64,000 bases of DNA, from assembly GCA_963575745.1 (NCBI GenBank), contig CAUYUJ010003003.1, forward strand, positions 140,001 to 204,000, given 5' to 3'. A model generated the notes under the pieces. It made no database searches. It saw only the letters and a program-made list of their open reading frames with translations, and was not told where the DNA came from. Every line of letters starts with the position of its first letter. Position 1 is the stretch's first letter. The translations under genes and the position numbers were made by a program. Origin of the DNA: Prorocentrum cordatum (lineage: Eukaryota > Sar > Dinophyceae > Prorocentrales > Prorocentraceae). Shown piece after piece: positions 38,906-50,286 of the stretch.

Positions 38906-40370
38906 TCTACTCCCGCTGCTCTCCACGCGTCCACAACACGGTCTAGACACCCCCGGGACGCTGAGCGGGGAGGTCAATCCAAGGGCGGCACCGCGCGACT
39001 TGGGCTGGGCGCGCCGCGAGACGCGCTTCGGGATCCGACCTGCCGTGCGCCCTCGCTGCGAGCGGAGGGCCCTCTCTTCGCCGGCGATGGCTCCGAGAAG
39101 GCCCGCGGTGCTCTAAGACGACCTCCAACGGAGGCGCGCCACGTTCGTCCCCGTCCCCTCCCTGCCCGTGTCGCTTCACCATGCGTGTCTCTTCCTCCCG
39201 GATCCCGTCAGCTCTCGTGGGCAACGTTTCTGCATGGGCTGGTGGGGATACAGGCGGGACCCGGGACGGAAGAGCATCCTGAGAGAACTTGAGATCCCCC
39301 GCTGGCCAACACACACACACACACAGAGAACGTCCAAGGATGCTCTCCCCCGTGGTGCGCAAGCACGTCCAAGAAACACGAGGAACATCAAGGTACCCTC
39401 CTATAGCTGGGCTCGATCTTATACCTCGGTCCGACCGTGTGATACATCGCGCTGAAGCGAATTTTGGAGCATCAAATCTACATTGCGCCAGTACATTGCG
39501 CCAGCAGTCTTTTTGTGGATGCTGCGCGTCTGTGCGTCGCTGGCGCACTGAGGGGAACAAAAGCAGAGTCACGCTTGCGAGAACAACACTGCCACTCAGT
39601 GGAAAGGTAAGCAGCCGCAGAACCAAAGCTTTCGACTGTCCGCGCGGACTTCTCGGATCGGCGCTGGACACCCGCGCGGCGCCGCATAGGAGAGTTCAGA
39701 CACCGACCCACGACATCCGCGCGGACCTCACACGGTCTCGTGCTCATGCCGTTTCCTTGTACGAGCGAACGGGCCGCCCTGAGGGGCAACGATGGGGGGA
39801 AATGCATCGCCGATAAATCGGCGACATGCCCACGCCCTGGGCGGGAACGACGGCGATACCGCGACAACGGGTCGCCCTCAGCGAACGGGTCGCCCTGAGC
39901 GGGAGCGATGGCGATGCCGGCGCTGTGTGGGCAAGTGGGGGTCGATGCGCACCCTCCGGAGCGTCTCACCCCTGACGCTGCCGCTGACTGGGGCTCAAAA
40001 ATCAATCCGTGCTACCTCTCCCAGGGCTCGCTTAGCCAAGAATCCCGAGGCGGATCCAGACCGGGGCGCGAGGGCGCCCAGGGACGCTCGAGAACCTCCA
40101 GAAAAAGAGCCGCGATCCTCGAACCTCTTGAGCATACCCACTCCCCTAACGCTACCCCTGAGAATGGAGGATCCTCCTCCCTCGCCATCCGCACTTGGCG
40201 GAGGAGGACGAAGAGGAGGGGGTGGGGGATGGAGGAGGAGGAGGAGCAGCGGGGGAGGGAGGGATGGGGGGAGGAGGAAGGAGGGAGAGCTTTGTCCCCC
40301 AACGAATCGTGGTCGTCTTCCCTCGCCCTCCGCACCCGGCGGAAGAGGAGGGGAGAATGAGGAGGAGAAA
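38906..40370. other. No convincing gene
   Basis: A TCTTATACCTCGGTCCG stretch at 39418 is shared with 26785, so a small dispersed repeat is present. A minus-strand frame at about 39240 (YPHQPMQKRCPREL) could be forced onto the missing carboxypeptidase segment but the match is too weak to call. Confidence 0.35.
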
Positions 40371-40403
40371 CGAACGAACGAACGAACGAACGAACGAACG
40401 AAC
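40365..40403. repeat. (ACGA)n microsatellite
   Basis: Nine CGAA units. Confidence 0.95.
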
Positions 40404-40792
40404 CACCACCGTCGCGCCGGGGCGTGTCCCTTGGGGGATGGGAGGATCGGGCAGCAGCCCCCAGAAATTGGAACGCTCGCAGCCAACTCGCCAGGTGTTG
40501 CTTGTCGCCTCGCGTAACCAATCCATCGCATCCACATCAGTTCCGGCGCCCGAAGGAAAAAACACCATCTCATTGTCCAATCGTTTTTTGGGGCCCGTGT
40601 GGTCGGCGGTCGCTTGCTTTCTGGCAATCAGCCGCGTTCCAAGCAGGTGTATTCACTGCCCACCGGCCCCGTGGCATGGCAGCCAGCCTTGCTGCATAAT
40701 GCCAGATCTTGCGCCTCCAAGCAGCGCACTTCCAACTTTGTCGTAACCGCTGGCCGATTTAGGTTTCCACTGGCATGTCAAAAAACACTGGG

Positions 40793-41175
40793 AGAAGGAG
40801 GAGGGGGGGGACGGAGGAGAAGGGAGGAGGACGAGGGGGAGGAGGGAGGGAGGGAGGGAGGGAGGGAGGGAGGGAGGAGGGAGGGCGGGAGGGAGGGAGG
40901 GAGGGAGGGAGGGAGGGAGGGAGGGAGGGAGGGAGGAGGGAGGGAGGGAGGAGGGAGGAGGAGGAGGAGGAGGAGGAGGAGGAGGAGGAGGAGGAAAAAA
41001 CTGTCCCCCAGCGAATAGTGGTTCCTCCTCCCTCGCCCTCGCATACGACGGAGGAGGAGATCGAGGAGGGGAAGCGGGAGGGGGAGGGGGAGGGGGAGGA
41101 GGGGAGGAGGAGGAGGAGGAGGAGGAGGAGGAGGAGGAGGAGGAGGAGGAGGAGGAGGAGGAAGAGGGGGGCGGA
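40793..41175. repeat. (GGGA)n/(GGA)n polypurine tract
   Basis: Two purine blocks of about 200 and 125 bp split by GTCCCCCAGCGAATAGTGG. That splitter recurs near 40290-40310 as CCCCCAACGAATCGTGG, hinting at block duplication. Confidence 0.9.
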
Positions 41176-41363
41176 GCAGGATGGAGGAGGAGGCGGAGGA
41201 CGCCCACGACCGTCGAAGGGTACGACCGCACTCGGTGCACAATGAGGAGGCGGAGGAGGAGGGAGGGCGAGGGAGGAGGAGGAAGGGCTCTGTCTCCCAG
41301 CGCGCCGCGGATCCTCCCCTCCCCCCTTCTCCCCCTTCAGCGCCCCTCAAACGGGGACTCCAC

Positions 41364-41482
41364 TAACGGGTACTTTGGCCAGTGAACCAGCGAACCCAAC
41401 CCTTCCCGATGTGGGCAAAGCTGCAATGCAAGAAAAAGGCCCTAAACTGGCAACTTTCGGCAAAAATTCAAAGTACCCGTTA
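41364..41482. mobile_element. Small MITE with TAACGGGTACTTTG ends
   Basis: Perfect 14-bp inverted termini 119 bp apart; a further ACCCGTTA copy lies just outside the right end. Confidence 0.6.
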
Positions 41483-42295
41483 GTAAGTACCCGTTACGGT
41501 GCCGTTGACCCCTCCTCGCCCTCCGCATCCCGGGCGGCCTGCGAGCCGCGCATCCGCGGGTGCAGCCCGCTGTACGCGGAGCAGAGCCGGCGCCCCCCCC
41601 CGGGGGGGGATCGGGCGGGCGGGGGGCGCGGGCCAGCCTGTTCTCCAGAGCCTCGTCGCCCTCCCCCCCTCGCCCTCGACGCGGGCGGGCCTCGTTATCC
41701 GCAGCCACTGCGCCCGGGACTTTCTGCGGAGGGGCGCCAGGAGGCCGAGGCGCACTGGATAGGTATGCCAGTCTGGCCTCGGGGGGCAGATTTTCAACCA
41801 TGTCCAGCGCGCCTCGGGCTTCTGGGGGAGAGACCCGAAACTTCAAGCTGCAGCGGATATGGACACAAGCCTCGTCGGCACTCGTCATCATCTCCCTCCT
41901 TCTGGAGCCTCGCCGACCCCCTGTCCCTCCTCCTGCCCCCCCCTATCTCCTTCCACGTCCTCTTCGTCCTCATCCTCTTCCCATTGTACAATTACTCAAT
42001 ATGAAAATACTCTCCCTCTTCCCCTGATGGCGGTTGGGTGATCGCCGACCCCCCCGCGTACCGTTTTCTTACACACAGGATTCCCGGGAAACGGGTTTTC
42101 GCCTGCGTTTTTTTCCAAAATGCTGCTCTCGCTGAGGCGTTGGCCTCATTTCTGCTCCCGAATCGTTCCGAATCGTGCTCCCGCTGCAGCGTGGGCCTCA
42201 TTTTCGGATCGGTGTTTGGCCTCCGTCGTTCAGGATGGCGTTCTCGCCCCAGCGCGGGCCTCTTTCTCGCGCGCCCATCCGCCCGCCACCACCGC
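41483..42295. other. No recognisable gene
   Basis: Pro/Arg/Ala-rich frames overlap on both strands; none has family motifs. Confidence 0.4.
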
Positions 42296-42297
42296 GC

Positions 42298-42362
42298 CGC
42301 ACCACCACCACCACCACCACCACCACCACCACCACCACCACCACCACCACCACAACCACAAC
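42298..42362. repeat. (CAC)n microsatellite
   Basis: About 20 CAC triplets passing into GCAC units. Confidence 0.95.
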
Positions 42363-42599
42363 CACGCACACACGCACGCACGCACGCACGCGCACCACCA
42401 CCCACTACGCACGCGCGCGCGGAGACACAGGTCCGCTACGACACGCGTCCGCGGATAGAGAAAAGCAGCGCCATGGGAAGGGATGGGAGGGAGGGGTAGG
42501 ACGTCAGATATGACGCGAGCGCACCCAGCTTGTCTCTCTCTCTCTCTCTCTTCCCTCCTCCTCCTCTTCCTCCTCCTCCTCCTCCTCCTCACTGCTTGC

Positions 42600-43280
42600 T
42601 GGTTAGAGTCGGTTTCTGTCGTCCGCTCTTTGGTTGCCAAGACACCAGGGCGGACCCCCGAACGTACACGTTGATGCCGCGTGTGGTGCTCGCTTTTCAT
42701 TGTCAGCCTTCTAGCAAGCCTGAGAAGAAAAGCTGTCTAGCGGCATCATGCCTCCCCCCTCCCGATCGGTTGCATTTGGGGTCGCTGGACTAGATCGTGT
42801 ACTGAACCGCGGACCTCCGAACACCTGTGTATTCGAACGCCTCCGATGGCCTTCTGCGAATATCGGCATCGCGGGATGCTGACAGGCACCGGTGCGGTGA
42901 GCCTGGCCCAGAGCGGGATCCTTTTGACCAGCAGTGGACGATCCATCGCCGAGAGATCGCCGATCGGCCCCCAAAGGGGAGGGGGAAGCCGAAGCAGCGC
43001 CGGCTCCCCCCCGGGATTCTCAGCGTTGGAGGGCTTCGGACGCGCTCGTGCGCTCTTTTGTGGCCCTCCGGCTTCGGAGCAGCTTGACTTCCAGCAGCTG
43101 CGCCTCGACGATCGCGCTGCCTGACGAGCGAACAACTCACACCCATAACCCATAGGAGGGTCGAACGGAGGGCAACTGGCTATGGGTAGGGGTGCGAATG
43201 GTCGAACCCTGGGGGAAGCTCCCCTTCGAGCGGGGACCCCCACCCGACAACACGCACCCATAGCCTCCTCCGTCCCCCTA
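42600..43280. other. No recognisable gene
   Basis: At 43140-43265 CTATGGGTAGGGGTGCG is matched in inverse by CGCACCCATAG, suggesting another short inverted-repeat element; otherwise nothing is seen. Confidence 0.4.
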
Positions 43281-43286
43281 AAACAG

Positions 43287-43450
43287 GACTAGGATCGGGA
43301 TAAATCGCTCCAGAGCGTTCCGGAGCGCTCTCAGAGCGTTCCGGAACGCTCTGGAGCGGCCGCGGCGCCCAATACATCCTCCAAACCCGCCGATTCTCAG
43401 AGATTTCGAGTTATCCCGATCCGATTTTGTCCCGATCTTCGCGTCGTTGT
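43287..43450. mobile_element. MITE family M5, complete copy
   Basis: Almost identical to 6312-6480, including CAGAGCGTTCCGGAGCGCTC and GTTATCCCGATCCGATT. Confidence 0.85.
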
Positions 43451-43659
43451 ACCCCCCTCTGGGTATGGGTGCGTGTTGTTCGATCGTCACTGCTGGGGTG
43501 CCCGGATCGTCCAGGGCGGCCGCCAGGATGGCCCGAGCTATGGCCCGGAAGGCCCGTCGGCGGGGCAGCCGGGCCGTGGCCGGTCGAGACAACGGCGGCC
43601 CTCCCCGGGCGATGTTCCCATCCCTCGGGGCCTCATCCCCCGGGGCCCCATCGGGTAGA

Positions 43660-43822
43660 GGAAAAAGAACTATGCACATACACCGACTCTGGCCAGGCCC
43701 CTCCTAAGCCCAGGATCGGTGCCTACGCCCTCCTAGCTTGGCCAGGAAGGCATATACACCGATCCTGGGTCGAGGATGGGCCTTGCCAGGATCGGTGCAT
43801 GTGCATAGTTCTCTTCGCCCGA
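43660..43822. mobile_element. M6 hairpin element, complete
   Basis: AACTATGCACATACACCGAC and GTGCATGTGCATAGTTCT frame the same arms as 37298-37460. Confidence 0.8.
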
Positions 43823-44082
43823 ATCGGGCCCAGGCGTCCACGGCGGCGGCGAGACGATATCGGACCGAAATCGTGTCTCCAACGGGCACCAACAAATTGC
43901 GAAGGAAAACCGCGACCCTTTGGCCTGTCGGGCGCTTCAAAAGCGAGTCACGGAAGCCCTGCCCCCAGGGAGGGTGGGAGCCCCGAGCTGTCTTCGCTCG
44001 GCCACCGAGGTCGAGACACCCAGGCCCCGACGGGGCCAACGAGGAATCAAAAACGCATCGCGTAGGCAACAAGTTCCTAGAA

Positions 44083-44177
44083 GCTGGCGGAGGAGGAGGA
44101 AGAGTAGGAGGAGGAGGAGGAGGAGGAGGAGGAGGAGGAGGAGGAGGAGGAGGAGGAGGAGGAGGAGGAGGAGCCTC
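44083..44177. repeat. (GGA)n polypurine tract
   Basis: About 95 bp. Confidence 0.95.
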
Positions 44178-44179
44178 TC

Positions 44180-44920
44180 TGAGCCTCCCTGGAGCCTTCT
44201 TGGCGACGCGGCCCGATCCGCCTCGAGGAACGGGCCCCCTGGCTGGCCCCCTGAGGGAGGCCGGGGGCGCCGGTGCTGCAAGAGCCCCGAGGCTGGAGAA
44301 CCGCCCAGCGCCAACGGCCGCGTCCCAACGCCTCCCACCTCGAACCCCAAAAAGGCCGCCACCGCCTCGACCGGCCCTCCTTCGAGAGTGCCGCGGCACC
44401 GACACGCGAGCGTGTTCTTTTTCGGCGCTTCGACATTGGTTTGCAGCAGTGCGTCCTATGGGGAAGACTCAACCTGCTCGACACAGGCGCCAGAAACAGC
44501 AAAGATCTACTCCATGGAGGGGGGGGGGTGTGCGAGGGCCCGCGCAGACCGGCTACACAAGGCGTAAGAGGACGATGGCCACACGAACAGAGGACACTCC
44601 TCGGGGGACAGCGTGACAGAGACGGGCTCGGCGAGGGGGGCCTCGACCCCCCAAAAATCGCCAAATGCCTCGCCGAGGCCGGAGCATGGGTGCCCCACCC
44701 CGCCAAGGGACCGCGAGGCGTCCCCACTCTCGCGGTGGCCAATCGGTCATCGATCGGCGAAGGATCGTCCATTCCAGATCGTGGTTCCCCACCCTGCGCC
44801 AAGCCCCACGCATCGCTGCCCCTCAACATGCCGCGGTGCCGATCGTCGAAGAATGAGCACAGTTACAAACGCAACAACCGTTCGAAGTTAATCGATGGGA
44901 TGGCCATTTACATGGTTATC
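44180..44920. other. No recognisable gene
   Basis: Frames of up to 292 residues on both strands read out of the GGA tract and are Pro/Arg-rich. No motif. Confidence 0.4.
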
Positions 44921-45235
44921 TCTCTCCCTCTCTCTCTCTATATATGGTTTCTATGTGCGGCGCGCACAGGACATGACAACATAACTATATTTATAATATG
45001 TATATGTTGTACGCACATGTTGGTACCACTGCATCTGCATGTAAACGTTTATATCTGACTGTGTATGACTATGTCTATGTGTTTGCTTATGGATATGGAT
45101 GCCTGTACATGTCCATGCACGTGTATATGCATGTGCATGTGCGCGTCCAGGTCTAATCATATGTATAGGTACATGTGTACGCATGAATATACATATATAT
45201 ATATATATATATACATATATAGACCGTCAAAAATC
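44920..45235. repeat. (CT)n and TATG/TATA-rich low-complexity stretch
   Basis: CTCTCT, TATATA and ATGTGT-type runs give Met/Cys/Tyr-rich frames. Confidence 0.8.
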
Positions 45236-45339
45236 CAATGTACCAGGGATCGGGGGAAAATGAATATGCCATCTGGAAAGCGTCGCGCTCTAGCTAATGC
45301 TGATACCCCTAACCGAGCATCCAAAACTGGTACACTATA

Positions 45340-45465
45340 TACATGTATGTATGTATGTATGTATGTATGCATGTATGTATGTATGTATGTATGTATGTTT
45401 GTATGTTTGTATGCATGTATGCATGTATGCATGTATGTATGTATGTATGTATGCATGTATGTATG

Positions 45466-45496
<31 letters not shown>

Positions 45497-45540
45497 GTTG
45501 TCTATACATGTATGTATATATATCTCTATATATATGTATA
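45340..45540. repeat. (TATG)n microsatellite
   Basis: About 45 tetranucleotides, with TATGC and TATGT variants. Confidence 0.95.
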
Positions 45541-45579
45541 CAGGACTAGAACCATCGCGCGCGCTTCGCGCGCGCTCGA

Positions 45580-46130
45580 GTTCTAGCGAGCTTCTCGGGG
45601 CCTCCTCGGAGCATCCTGGACTGCTTCGTGCAGTCGTCATGGGACCTTCTTGGTATGTCTTCGGGGGCCTCTTAGAAAGAATTTTGGAGCCTTTTGGGTG
45701 CCGTCTTGGGGCCTCTTGGAGCCTCATTTGGGCTTCTTGTGGGCATCTTGGGCTCTCTAGGGGGCTTCCTGGGGGCATCTTGGGGCCTCTTGGGGCCTCT
45801 TGGGGCGGAGAGCTTGATTTTTCGGTTCGCGTTCCCTCTCTTGGGGGCCTTCTTGGGACCCTCTTGCGCCGTCTTGGACGGCTCTGGGGCCGTCTCGGGG
45901 CTCTCTCGGGCCGGTCTGGGGCTCTGTTTGGGGCCTCTTGGGCCGTCTTGGAGCGGTTTGGGGAGCCTCGCGGTGCTTTAGCGCCAGAAACACGGAACAG
46001 CGAATGCAATACACATTGAAGAAAACCAATCAAAATCAACGATTTTGCCCGCTCGGGGCGCTCTTGGGCGGCACCTTCAAGGCCTCTTGGGGCGTCTTGG
46101 GGGCCTCCGGGGCAGCTTAAAACGCATCGT
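45580..46130. repeat. Dispersed repeat R4, inverse copy
   Basis: GGGGGCCTCTTGGGGC-type units, the inverse of those at 25249-25860; AATCAACGATTTTGCC at 46035 is the inverse of the ATCGATTT block. Confidence 0.7.
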
Positions 46131-46399
46131 GCGTCGCCAGAGACCCCTGGACGGCGTCTTGGGGCTGTCTCGAGACCGTCCTGGCGAGTTTGGGCCTCCC
46201 AGAGGCGGGCCCGGCCGCGGGCCCCACATCTGCGGTCGCTGGGCTCCGGCCCCCCCCCGGCCCCCGGACCCGGTCCCCCGTGAGATGTATATAGGTATGG
46301 GGAGGCCCGCTCAGATGTCTTGGATCGACTGGGGGGATCCGGCGCCGACCCAAGACAGTTGGGCGGACCTCCAAAAACGCATGCTTGTGCCAAATGTAG

Positions 46400-46590
46400 C
46401 GCTGCTCTTCTGCGGATCCCATCGTACTTGAGGACCACATGCCACGAATAGCTTGGAGCACCCAGAAAAGTATCGAAACAGTGTCGAACGAGTCTCGCCT
46501 CCCAGGGCCCGACACGTGAAAACACTCAAGTGTCGGTACGTTCTTGGTGCTCGGGCTTCTTTCTGGTAGTCAAGGCTAAAGTCGGTTGGA
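46400..46590. repeat. Dispersed repeat R7, copy 2
   Basis: TCGTACTTGAGGACC, AAAAGTATCGAAACAG and GCCCGACACGTGAAAA in the order seen at 11330-11500. Confidence 0.65.
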
Positions 46591-46621
46591 ACATCATAGC
46601 GCTACTCTCTGGACGCCCGAA

Positions 46622-46803
46622 ATGGGCACGGAAAGAATGGGTACAATGCCCAACAAATGTTGTCCCAAACCAACAGCGGCCGCTGTTGGGCAGGCGGCCT
46701 TCTGTCTCATATCGACACAGGCCGCGGCGGCGTGGACAGCGAGTCCGGTTCAAAATGAGCAGGAACTGCTGTTGGGCATTGTACCCATTCTTTCCGTACC
46801 CAT
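46622..46803. mobile_element. MITE with >=26-bp perfect inverted ends
   Basis: GGAAAGAATGGGTACAATGC plus CCAACA at left is exactly inverted at 46772-46797. The core has AGCGGCCGCT. Confidence 0.8.
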
Positions 46804-46814
46804 GTCGGTCGTCC

Positions 46815-46998
46815 CGATCCCACGACATCCCAAAGAACATCCGAGAGGCCTTCGACCCACGACCCGGGCACGGTGGCTGGATGGACCGAAGGCCATTTGT
46901 AACCATTTTCTCGCCGACTGGGGCCATGGGCAAGCAAGACCAGTCCACATTTAGGTCGGGCCTGTCCCCGTGCAGGGGGATTTTGGACGAAGAAAAAA
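46815..46998. repeat. Segmental duplicate of 48085-48262, ending in an M1 left end
   Basis: CATCCCAAAGAACATCCGAG, GACCCACGACCCGGGCACGG, TCGCCGACTGGGG and TTTAGGTCGGGCCTGTCCCC occur in the same order in both. Here M1 stops after GGGGGATTTTGGACGAAG. Confidence 0.8.
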
Positions 46999-47178
46999 AC
47001 ATTCCCCAAAAGTACCCCCAAAATACCCATGTCGGTCGTCCCGATTACTCGGCCATCCTACCGCGGCGCCGATACGCGAAGAAGACTCCGCATCCGGGCC
47101 GCCGGGCACGGAGGGCGTGCCCACAGGTCCTCTGCCTCGTCCTGTGAGCCACGTGTCCTGGCTCCTGAAGATCAGTCC

Positions 47179-47358
47179 TACAGTCGGGGCGTTGACAGAA
47201 GGAACCCTAAATAAGGAACGGGGCCCCTTTTTCCCATAAGTTGAACTTCGATGTCCCATGAAAAACCTCAGGAAAACAGAAAGCAAACTGCAGCCCAATC
47301 AAGGATTACCGAGCCCCTCCCCAACGAAAAGGGTTCCTTCTTCAGGGCCCCGACTGTA
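47179..47358. mobile_element. MITE family M3, copy 2
   Basis: TACAGTCGGGGCGTTGA and GGGCCCCGACTGTA ends; body as in 17726-17904. Confidence 0.85.
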
Positions 47359-47469
47359 CAGGAGGCCTGGGCACCACACTGCTAAATTCGGCGGGGCCTC
47401 CTGCGGTTCCCCTGGGCTACGGGAAGTCTTGTCGCATGACTTCTTGGGGCCCGAGACGGCCCCAAGACG

Positions 47470-48130
47470 GGCCCAGAGAGCGCCAGGATGCCCCGTACAC
47501 GGCCCAAGAGGGCGCCGAGTCGCCGAACGGTCGCTCCACTACGCCGTGACCCCAAGACGGCCCAAGAGGCCCCCAAGACGTCCCAAGAGAACCCCAAGAG
47601 CCTCCCCAAGAGGGCCCCGAGAGGTCAAAATCATTAATTGTACAAAGTTATTGATTTAACACAAGTTTTTCCAACAATTTGGGGTTCCTCGACTTCGAGC
47701 TCTCGACGCTCCAAAACTGTCCTAGAGGCCCCCAGAAACACCCCAAGACAGCCCAAGAGGCTCCCAGGAGGGCCCCAACACTTCCGAAGAGGGCTCCAAG
47801 ACAGCTTCAGGGGCGCCTCAAGAGAGCCCAAAGACAACCCCAAGAAGCACCCAAGAGGGGGAGCACGAAGCGAAAATCCAAGTCTTCCGCCCCAAGAGGC
47901 CCCCAGGCGGCCCCCAGGATGCCCCCACGAGGCCCCAACTGGAGGCCCCGAAGACACCCCCAGAAGCTCCCAAAGGGCCCCCAAGAGGGCCCCAAAACGA
48001 CCCCCCAGAAGCCCCCGAGAGGCCTCCCACGACATCCCAAAGAACCCCCGAGAAGCCTCCAACGACATACCAAAGAACACCCGAGAGGCCTCCCACGACA
48101 TCCCAAAGAACACCCGAGAGGCCTATGACC
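47470..48130. repeat. Dispersed repeat R4, copy
   Basis: CCAAGAGGCCCCCAAGAC-type units over about 650 bp; frames up to 195 residues are periodic Pro/Arg/Lys. Confidence 0.75.
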
Positions 48131-48220
48131 CACGACCCGGGCACGGCGGCGGGATGGACCGAACGCCAGCAGTAACCATTCCTCGCCGACTGGGGCATGG
48201 GCAAGCAGGACCAGTCCACG

Positions 48221-48384
48221 TTTAGGTCGGGCCTGTCCCCCCTACAGGGGGATTTTGGACGAAGCATAAAAAAATACCCAACAAATATCCAACAGATGCC
48301 ACAAAATACTCAAACAATAGTCCCCAGACTATTTTTTGACTATTTTCGAAAATTCCCCGTGCAGAGGGTCAGGCCCGACTTAGG
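48221..48384. mobile_element. M1-family MITE, complete
   Basis: TTTAGGTCGGGCCTGTCCCC and GGTCAGGCCCGACTTAGG enclose AATAGTCCCCAGACTATTTT. Confidence 0.9.
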
Positions 48385-48740
48385 TCTACATCGCACCGGC
48401 GAAATCGGATCGAATCGGAGGGTGCGCCGGAGCGGGCCGCATCGGCTCGGGGTCGAAATCGAAGCGGGCCACATGCGCCAGAATGCCCAGCAGTGCCATG
48501 CAAGCACCGGGTCGCCGGAACGTCGGGAGTCAAATCGGATCGGGCTGGCCGAAATTGACATCGACCCGGATCGATTACATTGAAGTGGAGCCTGCTGGGT
48601 GCCCTCCTCTCAGGCACGGCCCCCATCCCAGCCCGATGGGCATTCGGCAGCGCAGGCGTCAGGACAGACCGAATGGAACACCCAGGGCCTCCGCGAGGCC
48701 CCAAACCCCACTTTGGATCTGGGGGGGAGGGGAGTGGCCT
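48385..48740. other. No recognisable feature
   Basis: Short stretch between two M1 copies; TCGGATCG-type words only. Confidence 0.5.
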
Positions 48741-48931
48741 TTTGTCGGGCGTGTCCCCCTACAAGGAAATGTTCGACGAAACATAAAACATATCCCCAAA
48801 ATGTCACAAAACAAAACAGAAAATACTAACAAAAATAGCCCCAGACTATATTTAGACAATTTTTGACTATGTTTGGGATATTTCTTACTTTTCTTCGAAA
48901 ATCCCCCTGTAGGGGGACAGGCCCGACTTAA
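48741..48931. mobile_element. M1-family MITE, complete
   Basis: TTTGTCGGGCGTGTCCCCCT and AGGGGGACAGGCCCGACTTA enclose an AT-rich body. Confidence 0.9.
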
Positions 48932-48993
48932 GAGTGGCCGAACCTGGGGCTCCATCTCTGTGGTCCCTCTGCCGCCGAAGGCGGGCGGCAACA

Positions 48994-49027
<34 letters not shown>

Positions 49028-49102
49028 CACGACGGCGGCGGCGAAGACGGCGAGCCTCCGCAGGGGGGCGCTCGCGGGGCCGGCGGCGGGAGCCCTCGCT
49101 GG

Positions 49103-49166
49103 GATGTGCCCGTAGAGCGCGTCGTCGGGGCACAGCGAGGGCGCGCCGCGCCCGGGGAGGCCGGAG
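49103..49166 (-). CDS. Tentative M14 carboxypeptidase exon C
   Basis: After an acceptor GGCTACAG the minus strand reads SGLPGRGAPSLCPDDALYGH, then I. It fits the loop between the third zinc ligand and the substrate Tyr in M14B enzymes, where SxxPDDxxFxxLA is typical. It lies in the correct order and orientation between exons B and D. The 5' splice site is uncertain (GC within GGGCAC, or GA further on). An M1-type terminus (GGGGACGCGCCCGACTCA) ends only 16 bp before the exon. Confidence 0.4.
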
Positions 49167-49202
49167 CTGTAGCCTGGGGCTGAGTCGGGCGCGTCCCCCT
49201 AG

Positions 49203-49375
49203 AGGGGGACGCGATAAGGATGCCTGATGAGGAGGCGCGACAAGGATGCAAGGGCCTCGGAAGCCCATCACGGAGCTCTTCGAGCGGGGCGTGGTCAACG
49301 AGAGTGGCCAAGGATGGACCCAGGAGGCAAGGATGCAGGGGTACCCTTTGGAAGGTTGCCATCCTTACTATGCGG
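49203..49375. mobile_element. R6 inverted-repeat element, copy 1
   Basis: GATAAGGATGC at left and GCCATCCTTACTAT at right. GGATGCAAGGGCCTCGGAAG, GCCAAGGATGG and GGTACCCTTTGGAAGG appear in the same order in 52264-52408. Confidence 0.7.
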
Positions 49376-49691
49376 GTTGACTGTAGGACTTGGAGCCGGG
49401 GCTCTGAATTGTTTGGGGCCCAGGGGGATGCAGCCAGATCCGCTCACAATCTGTCCCTGGACCTTCTGGGGGCCACCTGATGCAGGTTTTCACCATGGAT
49501 GTGTTTTTGTCTCCTGGGGGGCCCGAAGACGGCCCAAGGAAGCCGATAAAAACAAAAAAAACCTTCCGAACCCAACACTTCGAACCTGCCCGCCCTGGTC
49601 AACACCAGCCCAGGGCCATAGACCCCCGGCGGGTTCCAAGTGAGAGCTACCTCGCGAGGCGCAATTCGGACAAAAAAAATCGGGGAACCAG

Positions 49692-50172
49692 GGAACTCGG
49701 AGGCCTGGAAATTGGCACCAACACCAACACAGGGGGTTGCCTCCACAGGGGGAAGATGATCCTAGACTCTGTGTTCGTGGTGATATTTCGGCCCCCTTGG
49801 AAGCCAGAATATTGCCACCATCACCAAAATCGGGATCTTCTTCCCTCGGTCGGGGCCTTTGTGGGCCCCGGCAACGGCAGGGCGTTTTCTTTGCACCGTT
49901 TCCGAAAAAAAGGCCCCTTGAACATGGAAACGGCAACAAAAACGGCGACCGGAAACGGCAACAAAAACGGCTCCAGGATTGGAACTGGAGCGGGAACCCG
50001 TAAAGAACGGCGACGGAACCAATAACAAAAACGGCGTCGGAACCCGCACAAAAACGGCAAAACGGAACCGGCAACAAAAACGGCCCTGTCGTTTCCAGGG
50101 CCCACGAAGGTCGAGGCACACCGCCGAAACTGGTGCTGGTGTCAACCTCCAGGCCTGCGAAGAGCCACCCCC
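49692..50172. repeat. Dispersed repeat R3, copy interrupted by an M2 MITE
   Basis: Left part 49692-49853 (GGAGGCCTGGAAATTGGCAC to CCTCGGTCGGGG) and right part 50112-50172 (TCGAGGCAC to CAACCTCCAGGCCTGCGAAG) are contiguous in the copy at 23756-23972. Confidence 0.85.
49855..50111 (+). mobile_element. MITE family M2, copy 3, with filled-site evidence
   Basis: Ends CCTTTGTGGGCCCCGGAAAC and GTTTCCAGGGCCCACGAAGG. Flanking TCGGGG and TCGAGG are a likely 6-bp target duplication with one mismatch. Confidence 0.9.
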
Positions 50173-50286
50173 TTCTTGGCCCGCGGACCGCCGGCAAGCA
50201 ATGGCGCCGGTCGAGCAGGCGGCGGGGCGGGCGCACGGAAGCGGCCTGAGGCACGATGCGCGGGAAGACCAGAGGGGCAGGACCTT

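Noticed and set aside
39176-39391. Missing carboxypeptidase segment between exons C and D (YPHQPMQKRCPREL)
   Set aside because: Only a Y, a P-M pair and a Cys could be matched and no clear splice pair is seen; too weak to annotate.
45335-46525. 396-residue minus-strand frame
   Set aside because: Composed of R4 repeat units (periodic Pro/Arg/Lys) and the TATG microsatellite.
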